A stretch of DNA of 64,000 nt. It comes from Chloroflexota bacterium. GTDB lineage: Bacteria; Chloroflexota; Anaerolineae; Anaerolineales; UBA4823. The position numbers and the translations under genes are program-made. Under the pieces are notes generated by a model that did no database searches, was not told the DNA's origin, and saw only the letters and a program-made list of their open reading frames with translations. Of the stretch, positions 45,871 to 55,216 are shown in pieces; position 1 is the first letter of the stretch, and every line of letters starts with the position of its first letter. The stretch lies in the NCBI GenBank assembly GCA_029782365.1, contig JAKOUW010000009.1, positions 62,001 to 126,000 of the forward strand, in the 5' to 3' direction.

Positions 45871-46838
45871 CAACCCGGTTTCGAAGCTTCTGCCTGCTGG
45901 CTTTGCTCCTGACAGCCTGGGCAGCCGTGGCAGCGCGAAGCGCTGCCGCCCAAACGCCTAACCCTTATGATCCTTTTTCCCTGTTGGATGCGGTGAACGT
46001 GTACCGGCAGAATCACACTATGTACGCCTATAAAGCGGATACATCATTGACCAACAGCGCCCAGGCGCACAGCGTTTACCAGGCTTCGATTCGCTCGGCC
46101 ACTCACACCGGTTCAGGAGGCACAACCGTCTCCCAACGCGCCTCCTCCAGCGGGTACGGCGGCGGCCAGGCTGTGGAGTGTGGAGAGAACCTGGCCTCGG
46201 GTTTAAATCTGACGCCAGATGCAGTCATTCAGAAATGGCTGGACGGGGAAAACCTGGCAAACATGTTGAGTTCTCGATTCGTGGACGCTGGCGCCGGCTC
46301 GGCGGTCGACAGCGCTGGAATCGTGTATTACACCCTGGTTTTTTGTTACATTCCCGGGCAAACTTCACCGGGTGGCAGCGGCACGTCTGTTCCAGGCCTG
46401 ATCGATATTTCAACACCCAATCCCGACGGCTCGATCATCCATATTGTCAAACCAGGTGAAAACCTGGTTTTGATCGCCCAGGCATATTCGGTCAGCCTAT
46501 CGGAAATTTTCAGACTCAACCACCTGACAAAAGATTCGCCGATCTATCCGGATCAGAAGATCAAAATCCAGTTGGCATGGACTGCCACGCCGACCAGCTA
46601 CTTCACGCCGAGCGCCACGCCCTTCACACCCGAACCAACTTCTACCCGCCGGCCGACGCGCACACCCAAGCCACCCATTACAGCCACCCAACCGGCACCT
46701 ACCGTCACTCCAACGCCAGCTCCGACCGGATTACCAATGGATGAGGTTGAAAACATGTGGGTAGTTTCAATTCTTGTACTGGTGCTGGCCGGCGTGATTT
46801 TAATGGTGAGCGGCGGGCTGCTGCGATTGCGCAGTTAG
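45867..46838 (+). CDS. secreted CAP/SCP-domain protein with LysM and C-terminal TM
   Basis: CAP: 'LLDAVNVYRQNH...NSAQAHSVYQAS', 'ECGENLASGLNLTPDAVIQKWLDGENLANML'; LysM 'IHIVKPGENLVLIAQAYSVSLSEIFRLNHL'. Confidence 0.85.
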   Translation: MTTRFRSFCLLALLLTAWAAVAARSAAAQTPNPYDPFSLLDAVNVYRQNHTMYAYKADTSLTNSAQAHSVYQASIRSATHTGSGGTTVSQRASSSGYGGGQAVECGENLASGLNLTPDAVIQKWLDGENLANMLSSRFVDAGAGSAVDSAGIVYYTLVFCYIPGQTSPGGSGTSVPGLIDISTPNPDGSIIHIVKPGENLVLIAQAYSVSLSEIFRLNHLTKDSPIYPDQKIKIQLAWTATPTSYFTPSATPFTPEPTSTRRPTRTPKPPITATQPAPTVTPTPAPTGLPMDEVENMWVVSILVLVLAGVILMVSGGLLRLRS

Positions 46839-47326
46839 TCCAGGTTCTTAGCCTGCCAGATGCCCACCAGTTCAGCCGTTGGCGCCAGTTCGAATTGGCT
46901 CCACTGCTCCAATGGTAAGCGCAGCCAGGCTAGTGCAGCGGTCGCCAGGGTGACCGCCTCGCCGCTCAGAGCAGACGCAAGCTCTTCCATATCCGGGTTA
47001 TGGCCGACCAGCAAAACAATCGACACTCTATTCGGTAGTTCTCGCAGCACCTGGGCAAAGTCCTGCGCAGGGGTACTGTACAAGCGCTCATCGACCACCA
47101 GGCGGCCGGTATAGCCGCACGATTGGATGACGTAATCGGCTGTCTGGCGGGCGCGTCGGGCAGGTGAACAGATTATTTGATCGGGAACAATTTTTTGGCG
47201 GCGAAGCAAAGTTCCAATCAGCGGCGCTTCGCGTTCCCCGCGTTTGTTAAGCGGCCTTTCAATGTCGCTCAATTCTGGCTGGTCCCAACTCGATTTGGCG
47301 TGACGTAACAGCAAGAGTGTTCTCAT
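46835..47326 (-). CDS. histidine phosphatase family protein (SixA-like)
   Basis: 'LLLLRHAKSSWDQPELSDIERPLNKRGEREA', 'LLVGHNPDMEELASAL'. Confidence 0.88.
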   Translation of the reverse strand: MRTLLLLRHAKSSWDQPELSDIERPLNKRGEREAPLIGTLLRRQKIVPDQIICSPARRARQTADYVIQSCGYTGRLVVDERLYSTPAQDFAQVLRELPNRVSIVLLVGHNPDMEELASALSGEAVTLATAALAWLRLPLEQWSQFELAPTAELVGIWQAKNLD

Positions 47327-47437
47327 AGAGCGATTATACCTTCCTGGTGGGATGAATTTCCCACAGGATTTTTTATGATTTCTCTTGCGTATTCAAGGAT
47401 TTTCCGGTATGCTAAGATGAATATGAGGAAGGAATCT

Positions 47438-47791
47438 ATGACCAACGATGATCGCAGAAAATTTAAACGCCGATACTTAATGTATTACTCTCGTGTGTTT
47501 GATCGCTCAACCGGCTCTGTGCTCGGCTATATCGTCGATGTTACACCCGAAGGTGCAATGATCATCAGTGAAGAACCAGTCGCTCCAGGGAAAACTTACC
47601 AATTCCGCATGGATCTACCGGAAGATATTTCCGAAAAGAGCTTTGTGGATTTCACGGCGGAAAGTGTGTGGTGCAAGAAGGATATCGACCCAAATTTCTA
47701 CGATACAGGACTGCGGATTTCCAACCTCTCGGACGATGATCGAGGCCTGATCGAAAACATGATACAGGAGTACGGTTTCAGGGATAACTAG
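47438..47791 (+). CDS. PilZ-like domain protein
   Basis: 'DDRRKFKRRYLMYYSRVFDRSTGSVLGYIVDVTPEGAMIISEEP'; SD AGGAAGGA before ATG 47438. Confidence 0.75.
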   Translation: MTNDDRRKFKRRYLMYYSRVFDRSTGSVLGYIVDVTPEGAMIISEEPVAPGKTYQFRMDLPEDISEKSFVDFTAESVWCKKDIDPNFYDTGLRISNLSDDDRGLIENMIQEYGFRDN

Positions 47792-47812
47792 CGCTGGCGC
47801 TGGTATAACTCT

Positions 47813-48259
47813 ATGGGGCAAGCATTTGAACGCATCCAACGGTGGCTGCACCAGCGCGCAAAACAAGCACAGCTTGATCAGCGAAAGTCATACCAGGGAA
47901 AATTGTCGCTGGCGAGCAAGCGCCTTGAACGCATTGAGACACGCCAGCAGTTAGACCCAATTATCGAGGATATCCTGGCTGCTTTTCGTGATGCAGCTTA
48001 CCCATCCATGCAAATCCGCACTTTTGAGCAAGGATGGAGCCTGGGTGCCTGGGGCAAGCAAACGGATTCGAGTCTGAGCTGGAACAGCATTATCGATATC
48101 CTGCCGCTCTACGAAAAAGATGGTCAGGTTCGTCGGCTGGAAATCACCGGTCATAACCAGCACAAAGTGATCGGTTTGAACCGCCAGGCGATCGAATCTT
48201 TTCTTTTACAGGTGTATTTTCCTCGCAAACGTCGTGATGACCAACGCCGCCAGACGTAA
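47813..48259 (+). CDS. hypothetical protein
   Basis: 148-aa ORF, overlaps start of downstream MFS gene. Confidence 0.5.
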   Translation: MGQAFERIQRWLHQRAKQAQLDQRKSYQGKLSLASKRLERIETRQQLDPIIEDILAAFRDAAYPSMQIRTFEQGWSLGAWGKQTDSSLSWNSIIDILPLYEKDGQVRRLEITGHNQHKVIGLNRQAIESFLLQVYFPRKRRDDQRRQT

Positions 48260-49577
48260 AGCCGCTGTCTTCCTCACCATCCTGATCACCCAAACCATTT
48301 CCCTGGTCGGCAGCCGCATGACCGCCATCGGAATGGGTTTTTGGGTTTTCAGCCGCACCGGCAGCACCACGCCTCTTCTGCTTGCCGCTTTTTTTAGCGA
48401 GCTGCCCGGCATGTTATTCGGGAGCTTGAGTGGGGTCATCGTTGACCACTGGCCGCGCAAAGCCGTGTTGATTCTCTCGGATGCTGGTCAGGCAGCCGGC
48501 ACACTGATCCTGCTGGTCAGCTTATCTTCCGGGCGGTTCGCAGTCTGGCATCTGTACACTGCCGCCCTGTTTCAAGGGGTTTTTGCCACGCTGCAGGCGC
48601 CGGCAGAAGATGCAACCGTCAGTGTATTGATCCCTGCAAACTGGCGAGAGCGCGCTAACGCCTTTCGAGAGAGCGCCTTCCCGTTTGCTGGCATCGGCGC
48701 CCCTGTGTTGGCAGGATTTTTATATAGTTGGGTGGGTGTGCAGGGCATTATCTGGCTTGACCTGGCAAGTTTCGGCGTGGCCGTGGCAGTGATTGGCTTT
48801 GTGACGATCCCCAAAGCGCAATCCAGCCCCGAAGGGAGCCTGGGGCGCGGCTCCATCCGGCTGGCCTGGCTGCAAGGCCTAGATTTTTTGCGCCGCCGCC
48901 CCGCCCTGCTGTATCTTCTACTGTTTAACCTGGCAATCAATTTCTTGCTGAATGGGCCGCTCGAACTTAACCTGCCATACCTGATCAGCCGCACCGGAGA
49001 TGAAAAAGTAACCGGTTATATCCTGGGAGCGCTCAATTTTGGTGCGTTGAGCGGCGCTATCCTGATGACCATCTGGGGCGGCACACGGCCGCGCATCCAC
49101 ACGCTGATGCCAGGCTTGCTGCTGTGTGGAGCGATGATCGTTCTGTATGGGATGAATACGCGCCCAATGACGCTCGGAGTGATCACTTTCTTACTTTATG
49201 CTCCCCTGCCGGTCGGCAATGCTATTTTTTCATCCATCGTGCAGGCAAAAGTGCCTCAGGATCTTCAAGGGCGGATTTTTGGGCTCAACGAGCAGCTTGG
49301 TTTTATTGGTTCAACCACCTCGTTCGCGCTCGTCGGCCCACTTGTCGATCGCCTGCTTGAGCCGGCTGTGCGCCTCCCTGTTTGGAACTTGATAACTCCG
49401 TTAGTCGGCAATACTAAGGGTGCTGGTATGGGCCTTTTACTCGTGATCACAGGCGCACTGATCTTGTGCCTGACGGGAGCAGTCTATGCCTGGCCTCTGA
49501 TCCGGCGCTTAGAGTGCGATCTGCCAGATTATGAGCCTCCGGCTGCAGATGTTAGCTCGCTTTCCGCTCCAGGTTAA
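48234..49577 (+). CDS. MFS transporter
   Basis: About 12 TM; 'ISLVGSRMTAIGMGFWVFSRTGSTTPLLLAAFFSELPGMLFGSLSGVIVDHWPRK'. Confidence 0.87.
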   Translation: MMTNAARRKAAVFLTILITQTISLVGSRMTAIGMGFWVFSRTGSTTPLLLAAFFSELPGMLFGSLSGVIVDHWPRKAVLILSDAGQAAGTLILLVSLSSGRFAVWHLYTAALFQGVFATLQAPAEDATVSVLIPANWRERANAFRESAFPFAGIGAPVLAGFLYSWVGVQGIIWLDLASFGVAVAVIGFVTIPKAQSSPEGSLGRGSIRLAWLQGLDFLRRRPALLYLLLFNLAINFLLNGPLELNLPYLISRTGDEKVTGYILGALNFGALSGAILMTIWGGTRPRIHTLMPGLLLCGAMIVLYGMNTRPMTLGVITFLLYAPLPVGNAIFSSIVQAKVPQDLQGRIFGLNEQLGFIGSTTSFALVGPLVDRLLEPAVRLPVWNLITPLVGNTKGAGMGLLLVITGALILCLTGAVYAWPLIRRLECDLPDYEPPAADVSSLSAPG

Positions 49578-50082
49578 GCAGCCACTCTTTCATACGGATC
49601 CCACCTGGGCCGCCGTAGCCATGCAGTCGGCCGTCACTGCCAACCACTCGGTGGCAAGGCAAAATCAGCGGCATGGGGTTGGTGGCCTCGGCCCTTCCCA
49701 CTGCACGCGCCGCGTTTGGGCGTCCAATCTGACGGGCAATTTGGGCATAGGTGCGTGTTTCACCGCATGGGATCTCGTAAGTCGCTTGCAGCACCTTGCG
49801 TTGAAATTCGTTTAAGACATCCCAATCGATCGGCAGTGTAAATGCCTTGCGCCGTCCTGCCAGGTATTCAGCCAACTCGCGGCAGGCATGGGCGGCGCCT
49901 GCCGCATCACGCTGCAGCAGGCCTCTGCGCCCGACAGCGACCAGCCGGTGCTGGAGCGCTTGCGTGAACTGCATCTCCGGGCAGTCCCATTCGACAGCTA
50001 CCAGGCCAAATGGGCTCACAGCCAACCATAATGGCCCAAACGGACTGGAGGTAAGTTGGTCATAATAAACAAGATCTGGCAT
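49552..50082 (-). CDS. ogt: methylated-DNA--[protein]-cysteine S-methyltransferase
   Basis: 'QRKVLQATYEIPCGETRTYAQIARQIGRPNAARAVGRAEATNPMPLILPCHRVVGSDGRLHGYGGG-like' region with active-site PCHRV. Confidence 0.92.
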   Translation of the reverse strand: MPDLVYYDQLTSSPFGPLWLAVSPFGLVAVEWDCPEMQFTQALQHRLVAVGRRGLLQRDAAGAAHACRELAEYLAGRRKAFTLPIDWDVLNEFQRKVLQATYEIPCGETRTYAQIARQIGRPNAARAVGRAEATNPMPLILPCHRVVGSDGRLHGYGGPGGIRMKEWLLNLERKAS

Positions 50083-50101
50083 CGTTTGTTCCTTAGCAGC
50101 T

Positions 50102-50992
50102 TTAATAATTGCTGACATAATCCAATAAGCCGCGTTGGCGGGCGCGTTTCTCGCAAGCACGGAACACAAAAACAGACCCAGCGGAAAAAACAACCGTCAA
50201 TCCCACCAGGATTCCGAGCAGCTCCAGGTTGCTAAAACCGGACAGGGTAGGAAAAGCCTGGGCCACCTGGCCGATCAAGGAGCGGCGCAACAATTCCAAC
50301 CAATATGTCAATGGCATCAAGAAACCAATTGGGCGCAGCGCGGCGGGCAGTACATCCAACGGGAAAATTGCGCCGCTGAAAAGATATAACACACCGGCGA
50401 CTGCCTCTCCCAGGATGCCGCTGTGCTTGACCACGAGCATCGTCCAACCAGCCAAAAGCAGGCCCATTAGAGCCAGCATTACCAGCCCGATAAACAAAAC
50501 CAGGAAAAAGAACAGCCAGTTCACTTGCGTCCAATCGATCTGTACATGCAAAAACAATACACCCGCCAGGATAGTGATGAAAACGGAGACCGAAGCTACC
50601 AGGAACTTGGCAACCCCTCTTCCCAATAGATAAAAAGGCATGGCAACAGGCGCCACATACATATACTTTAAAGTCCGGTAATGTTCGCGATCCTCGATAA
50701 TGGCCCACGAGACGCCGGTGATTAACGCCCCCACATAAATATAAAAAGCGTTGCCCAGATAAATATATGGGAAAATCGGCTGGTTATAACTGCCTCCTGA
50801 GATAATACCGTACATCACCACCAGGATCGCCGCGCTGGCCAACGGCTTGACGATCGAATACACCGCAAACAGAAAAGCATCTGTCCAGTTGGATTCGATT
50901 TGCCAGCCCAACCAGGCGGCCATGCGAAAAGATCGCCAGGGGACATTCTGAGCGACTGGTATTTTATTCATCGGTAAAGATTGCTCACTCAT
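50102..50992 (-). CDS. ABC-2 type transporter permease
   Basis: Polytopic; 'GVLYLFSGAIFPLDVLPAALRPIGFLMPLTYWLELLRR'. Confidence 0.85.
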   Translation of the reverse strand: MSEQSLPMNKIPVAQNVPWRSFRMAAWLGWQIESNWTDAFLFAVYSIVKPLASAAILVVMYGIISGGSYNQPIFPYIYLGNAFYIYVGALITGVSWAIIEDREHYRTLKYMYVAPVAMPFYLLGRGVAKFLVASVSVFITILAGVLFLHVQIDWTQVNWLFFFLVLFIGLVMLALMGLLLAGWTMLVVKHSGILGEAVAGVLYLFSGAIFPLDVLPAALRPIGFLMPLTYWLELLRRSLIGQVAQAFPTLSGFSNLELLGILVGLTVVFSAGSVFVFRACEKRARQRGLLDYVSNY

Positions 50993-51006
50993 GGCTTCAT
51001 CCTCAA

Positions 51007-51855
51007 TCAACGACGGCTCTCTGTCAGACGGCCTTCTCGCACTGCTAGGCGTTCCATATAAGCCAGCAGAAAACGTGCGCCTGCCAGGAAAATGATACAC
51101 AACAAAACCAGCACGCCGATTTCAACGGGCACTGATACAAAGCCGAGCGTTGCGCCCCCGGCAAAAACGAGCTGACGCATCGCATCCATGCCCAATGTCA
51201 ATGGTACGATCGAAGCGGCGGCGGCTACCCAAAAACCCAGGCTGCGCACAGGGAAGTAAAATCCAGAAACCAGGTATATTGGCTCCTGGGCCAGGTTTGA
51301 GAGATGCCAGGCTTCACGCGAGAGCAGCAAGAACAGAGAGGCGTTCATCATACCCATGCCATACAAAGCCACCATCGTCAGCAGAAACACCCCAAATAAC
51401 TGACCATAACTCTGCACACTGTATTGGACATTGAACAGAAAACTGCCCAGGATGGTAATACCCAAAGCCCGCAGAGCGGTAGCGACCATGCCACCCAGCG
51501 CCATGCCCAACAGGATTGCCGTCAGCGGTGTGGGCGCCATGACATACAACGCCAGGTTCCCTTGCTCCTTCTCCCAATACAACTGGCTCGACATGCTCCA
51601 CAAAATGTTCAGCCAGAAAGCAGTCATTGCCCCACCCATGACTGCGAAACCGACAAATTGCTCCGGTGCTTTGATCGCCCGGTAGATAAAAACATAGGCG
51701 GCAACAGAGATAACCGGGAAAACCACATCAAAGATCAACCAGGAAGTCTCGCGCTGTTGACCGATGATGCGCGGATAGGCGCGCGCCAGCACTGTTTTAA
51801 GAAACAGCCGCCAACCGCCCACCTTGTTGAGACGCGTTGCGGGAGGAAGATTCAT
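51007..51855 (-). CDS. ABC-2 type transporter permease
   Basis: Polytopic; 'EPIYLVSGFYFPVRSLGFWVAAAASIVPLTLGMDAMRQLVF'. Confidence 0.85.
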   Translation of the reverse strand: MNLPPATRLNKVGGWRLFLKTVLARAYPRIIGQQRETSWLIFDVVFPVISVAAYVFIYRAIKAPEQFVGFAVMGGAMTAFWLNILWSMSSQLYWEKEQGNLALYVMAPTPLTAILLGMALGGMVATALRALGITILGSFLFNVQYSVQSYGQLFGVFLLTMVALYGMGMMNASLFLLLSREAWHLSNLAQEPIYLVSGFYFPVRSLGFWVAAAASIVPLTLGMDAMRQLVFAGGATLGFVSVPVEIGVLVLLCIIFLAGARFLLAYMERLAVREGRLTESRR

Positions 51856-52871
51856 TTTTCAGCCTCTTGCTCATTGTTTTCCACATCAGCCATGCTCTTC
51901 CCAACCAGGGAAACAAACACGTCTTCCAGGGTAGGCTCATGTTTTTGCAGGTGCCGCACAGGTAGATTATGCGCCGTCAATTCACTGATGATGCCACCCA
52001 ACACACTGTCTTCTTTTAGCACCAGTTCCAACTCAGAGAAGCCGTCATGCACCAGGTTAGTCACCCGCGAGACACCCGGCAAGGCGCGCAACGAATTGAC
52101 ATCGAAACCATTGAGCATGCCAATCTCCAGGTTGAAGACCACTTCACTTTGCAGATCCCGTTTCAGGCGCGCCGGCGTGTCACAAGCCAACACTTTGCCT
52201 TTGTTTATGATAGCTACCCGGTCGCACAGCTCATCCGCTTCCACCATATAGTGAGTGGTCAGCAGCAGTGTCCGGCTCTGATCCTGATCCACCCAGCGGC
52301 GCACGAACTGACGCACTTCACGCGAAGCGCCCACATCCAGGCCAAGGGTTGGCTCATCCAGGAACAGGATTTCCGGGTCGGTCATAAAACCGCGCACAAT
52401 ATTCATCTTCTGCCGCAGACCGGTAGACAGATCGGATGATTTCGTATTGGCGCGGTCTGAAAGACCGACCACATCCAACAGGTCTTTAATCCGTTGATTG
52501 GCCTGGCTGGAAGGAATACCATAAAACTGCGAAAACATCCATAAATTTTCAGCAACGGTGAGCAAGCCATAGCCCGAAGATTCACCGCCGGATACCATAT
52601 TGATCAAAGGCCGTATTTTATCCGGCTCTTGAGCAACATCATATCCTGCCACAAGGGCCTGGCCTGAACTCGGCGCTAGCAATGTGGTGAGGATTTTAAT
52701 CAAAGTTGTCTTGCCCGCGCCGTTCGGGCCTAATAGGCCGAAAAGCTCGCCTTTGCATATTTCCAGGTCGAGATGATCTAGAGCCTGCAACTCTTTGCGC
52801 GGCTGTTTTCCCTTTTTCGAGCCAATCTTGTAGGATCGGCAGAGTTGTGAGGTTTTAATTGCAAATTCCAT
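51852..52871 (-). CDS. ABC transporter ATP-binding protein (ABC-2 type exporter)
   Basis: 'GLLGPNGAGKTTLIKILTTLLAPSSG', 'LSTGLRQKMNIVRGFMTDPEILFLDEPTLGLD'. Confidence 0.93.
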   Translation of the reverse strand: MEFAIKTSQLCRSYKIGSKKGKQPRKELQALDHLDLEICKGELFGLLGPNGAGKTTLIKILTTLLAPSSGQALVAGYDVAQEPDKIRPLINMVSGGESSGYGLLTVAENLWMFSQFYGIPSSQANQRIKDLLDVVGLSDRANTKSSDLSTGLRQKMNIVRGFMTDPEILFLDEPTLGLDVGASREVRQFVRRWVDQDQSRTLLLTTHYMVEADELCDRVAIINKGKVLACDTPARLKRDLQSEVVFNLEIGMLNGFDVNSLRALPGVSRVTNLVHDGFSELELVLKEDSVLGGIISELTAHNLPVRHLQKHEPTLEDVFVSLVGKSMADVENNEQEAEK

Positions 52872-52909
52872 AAATCTTGTCCAAAATTATCAATTTTGTT
52901 AGTTGAGCG

Positions 52910-52931
52910 TAAGGTAATCGTAGGGTAATCG
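52910..52931. promoter_or_regulatory. tandem 11-bp direct repeat TAAGGTAATCG TAGGGTAATCG upstream of ABC-2 operon
   Basis: Two adjacent 11-mers with one mismatch; minus-strand TTGACG (-35-like) at 52935-52930. Confidence 0.5.
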
Positions 52932-53001
52932 TCAAGTTTATTCATCCTGAATTTGTTATAGTAAAGGCTGAAGGGCGATTTCTCTTCTTCTCCTCCTTAG
53001 A

Positions 53002-53030
53002 GAGAGCCGGGAGCGGCGTACCCGGCTCTC
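53002..53030. other. GC-rich hairpin GAGAGCCGGG-N9-CCCGGCTCTC
   Basis: 10-bp perfect arms between tag 3' end and the ABC-2 operon promoter region. Confidence 0.55.
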
Positions 53031-53047
53031 GGCTATTTAACAGGGGT

Positions 53048-53620
53048 TTATGCCATCCCACAAATTTCTCCATAACGATAACAGTTGAGTGTGTGATCAT
53101 TCACCATGCCCGTAGCCTGCATGTGGGCATAGACGATGGTTGGCCCGACAAAGCGGAAGCCTCTTGCAACCAAATCTTTACTTATTTTTAAGGAAAGGTC
53201 CGTCTGAGTTGGTATTTCCGACAGACTGCCCCAACGGTTGATGATTGGTTTGCTGCCTGTAAATTTCCAAATATAGGCATCAAAACTGCCGAATTCTTGT
53301 TGGATTTCTAAAAATGCCTGCGCATTTTGGATGGCAGCCAGGATCTTTTGATGATTCCGTATAATACCGGGATTGGCCATTAATTCGGCTACTTTTTCTT
53401 CATCGAATTCCGCAACCCTGCGCGGATCGAATTCAGCAAAGGCCTGGAAAAAGTTTTGTCTTTTACGTAAAATCGTTATCCAGCTTAACCCAGCCTGCAT
53501 TCCTTCGAGAATCAGGAATTCAAAGAGTTTACGGTCGTCATGAACAGGCACTCCCCACTCCTGGTCATGATAGGCAATATAGAGGGGATCCATGCCAACC
53601 CAAGCGCAGCGTTCATTCAT
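53048..53620 (-). CDS. tag: DNA-3-methyladenine glycosylase I
   Basis: 'RCAWVGMDPLYIAYHDQEWGVPVHDDRKLFEFLILEGMQAGLSWITILRKRQNF', 'GFRFVGPTIVYAHMQATGMVNDH'. Start at MNERC (53620). Confidence 0.95.
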   Translation of the reverse strand: MNERCAWVGMDPLYIAYHDQEWGVPVHDDRKLFEFLILEGMQAGLSWITILRKRQNFFQAFAEFDPRRVAEFDEEKVAELMANPGIIRNHQKILAAIQNAQAFLEIQQEFGSFDAYIWKFTGSKPIINRWGSLSEIPTQTDLSLKISKDLVARGFRFVGPTIVYAHMQATGMVNDHTLNCYRYGEICGMA

Positions 53621-53648
53621 AACAACCTCGTTCTTATTAACCATAATT

Positions 53649-53668
53649 TTGCTGACTTTTGTCAGCAA
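53649..53668. promoter_or_regulatory. perfect palindrome TTGCTGAC-TTTT-GTCAGCAA in tag 5' leader
   Basis: 8-bp arms just upstream of the likely tag start. Confidence 0.5.
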
Positions 53669-53789
53669 ACCGCAAATCAGGGCACGAGCCGCTTCGATGG
53701 AATAATCTGGCTTTCTGAGTCAGTGGCTTGACAACGCCCGGACTTCTAAGTATATCGCAATATACATTGCTTTCACGAAAAATTGGCCT

Positions 53790-54809
53790 TCAATCGCGGT
53801 TGGGCTCCAAAGAAATGGCATGGTAATGGTTATCAACGAACTCATCTTCGAGGTCGTCTAAGGGAACAGCATGTTCTTCTTCTGGCTGCGCAGCAGGCTT
53901 GGGTTTGGGTGCAGGTCGGAATGCTGGTGCTTGAGAGGCGGCCGGATTAGCTGCAGGCGCTTTACGCTGCAAATGGGCCAGCATCTCCTGACCAGTTTTG
54001 AATACCACGCCTGGCTGGACTTTTACTGGCTGACGTTCGACAGACTTCCGGTTATCAGGCGCAGACCTGGCAGGTTGTTGGGCGACCGGGCTGGTGTAGA
54101 TTGGATTCACAATCTGGGGCACAACCTCTACTTCAGGAGATGGTTCTATGGGCTGTTCGCCTTCTGCCTGATCTGATTCTCCAGGGATATCTTGATCATT
54201 CGAGAAAAATTCAGCTTCACTGGATGACTCTGGTTCCGCTTCAACGGGAGTTTCGAGTAACTCTTGTGGCGTCGCGGCAGTCTCTTCTACTTGTTCAACC
54301 TGTCCCCACACCTCAAAGGGCATACCGTGGGGAGTTGAAAAACTGGCAACCCATTGTAATGAACCCATTGCCACTGGCTGCGGCTCCAGGTCGAAAAGTA
54401 TCCCACGCTGGCGCAAATCATTCACGGTGGCAAAAAGGTCGTCTACCATAAATTGAATGCGGATGGCTCCTGGGGGGGTGGAGGACGCATCGGCCTGGGT
54501 TGGCACAACTGCAAAGTAAAAATCACCTTTGGGGCTGGTGAACATGGCATATTGGTCGTTGAACGCGTTCACCGGGAGGCCGAGCACATCTATCAAAAAC
54601 CCAACTTCGGCAGCGAAATCATCAACGCGATATTCAATACACTGTTTCCAATGCTCGCCCCATTGAAAGGGAAATGCATATTGCGGTCGTTTCCACAACT
54701 TGTCCCAATCAGAACGAGTTTGGGCGCGCTGGGCAATATCTATTCTGGCTTTGCCGTAAGCTCTGTAACGAGGGTTGATGTGGCGTACAGGTAAATTCTC
54801 TTTTGACAT
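53790..54809 (-). CDS. VOC/glyoxalase-like domain protein with Pro/Glu-rich C-terminal extension
   Basis: 'EVGFLIDVLGLPVNAFNDQYAMFTSPKGDFYFAVV...IRIQFMVDDLFATVNDLRQRGILFD'; SD AGGAGG. Confidence 0.7.
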   Translation of the reverse strand: MSKENLPVRHINPRYRAYGKARIDIAQRAQTRSDWDKLWKRPQYAFPFQWGEHWKQCIEYRVDDFAAEVGFLIDVLGLPVNAFNDQYAMFTSPKGDFYFAVVPTQADASSTPPGAIRIQFMVDDLFATVNDLRQRGILFDLEPQPVAMGSLQWVASFSTPHGMPFEVWGQVEQVEETAATPQELLETPVEAEPESSSEAEFFSNDQDIPGESDQAEGEQPIEPSPEVEVVPQIVNPIYTSPVAQQPARSAPDNRKSVERQPVKVQPGVVFKTGQEMLAHLQRKAPAANPAASQAPAFRPAPKPKPAAQPEEEHAVPLDDLEDEFVDNHYHAISLEPNRD

Positions 54810-54835
54810 AGAACAATCCTCCTGAAATAACCTGG

Positions 54836-55216
54836 TCAGCTGGAAACTGAGTTTTCCAGGTCATTCCACCCAAATATCTTCATATCGATTTTTCCCTGGC
54901 TGTCAAAGACAACGCCCTCCGCTTCCAACAATTCTTGCTGGTGGTTTACTGCATCGCCAGGGCGCAGACTGATTTTTCCCTGTGCATTGACAACACGCTG
55001 CCAGGGGACATCATCCGGGCAGTTCGCCATAGCCCCACCCACCCAACGCGGCGCAAATGCCTGGTAAGACTGAGCGTCCACGCCTAACGGAATTGGGATC
55101 ATTTTGGCAATATGGCCGTAGGAAGTCACCTTGCCTGCAGGAATCTTGCGCACAATTCTCCAAACTGCCGCATAATAGGCTCGCTGGTTCGGAAGTGAAA
55201 CAAATTTTTGGGGCAT
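54836..55216 (-). CDS. alkyltransferase-like protein (ATL)
   Basis: MGMT-type DNA-binding domain 'VWRIVRKIPAGKVTSYGHIAKMI' with 'VPWQRVVNAQGKIS', where Trp replaces the active-site Cys. Confidence 0.87.
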   Translation of the reverse strand: MPQKFVSLPNQRAYYAAVWRIVRKIPAGKVTSYGHIAKMIPIPLGVDAQSYQAFAPRWVGGAMANCPDDVPWQRVVNAQGKISLRPGDAVNHQQELLEAEGVVFDSQGKIDMKIFGWNDLENSVSS

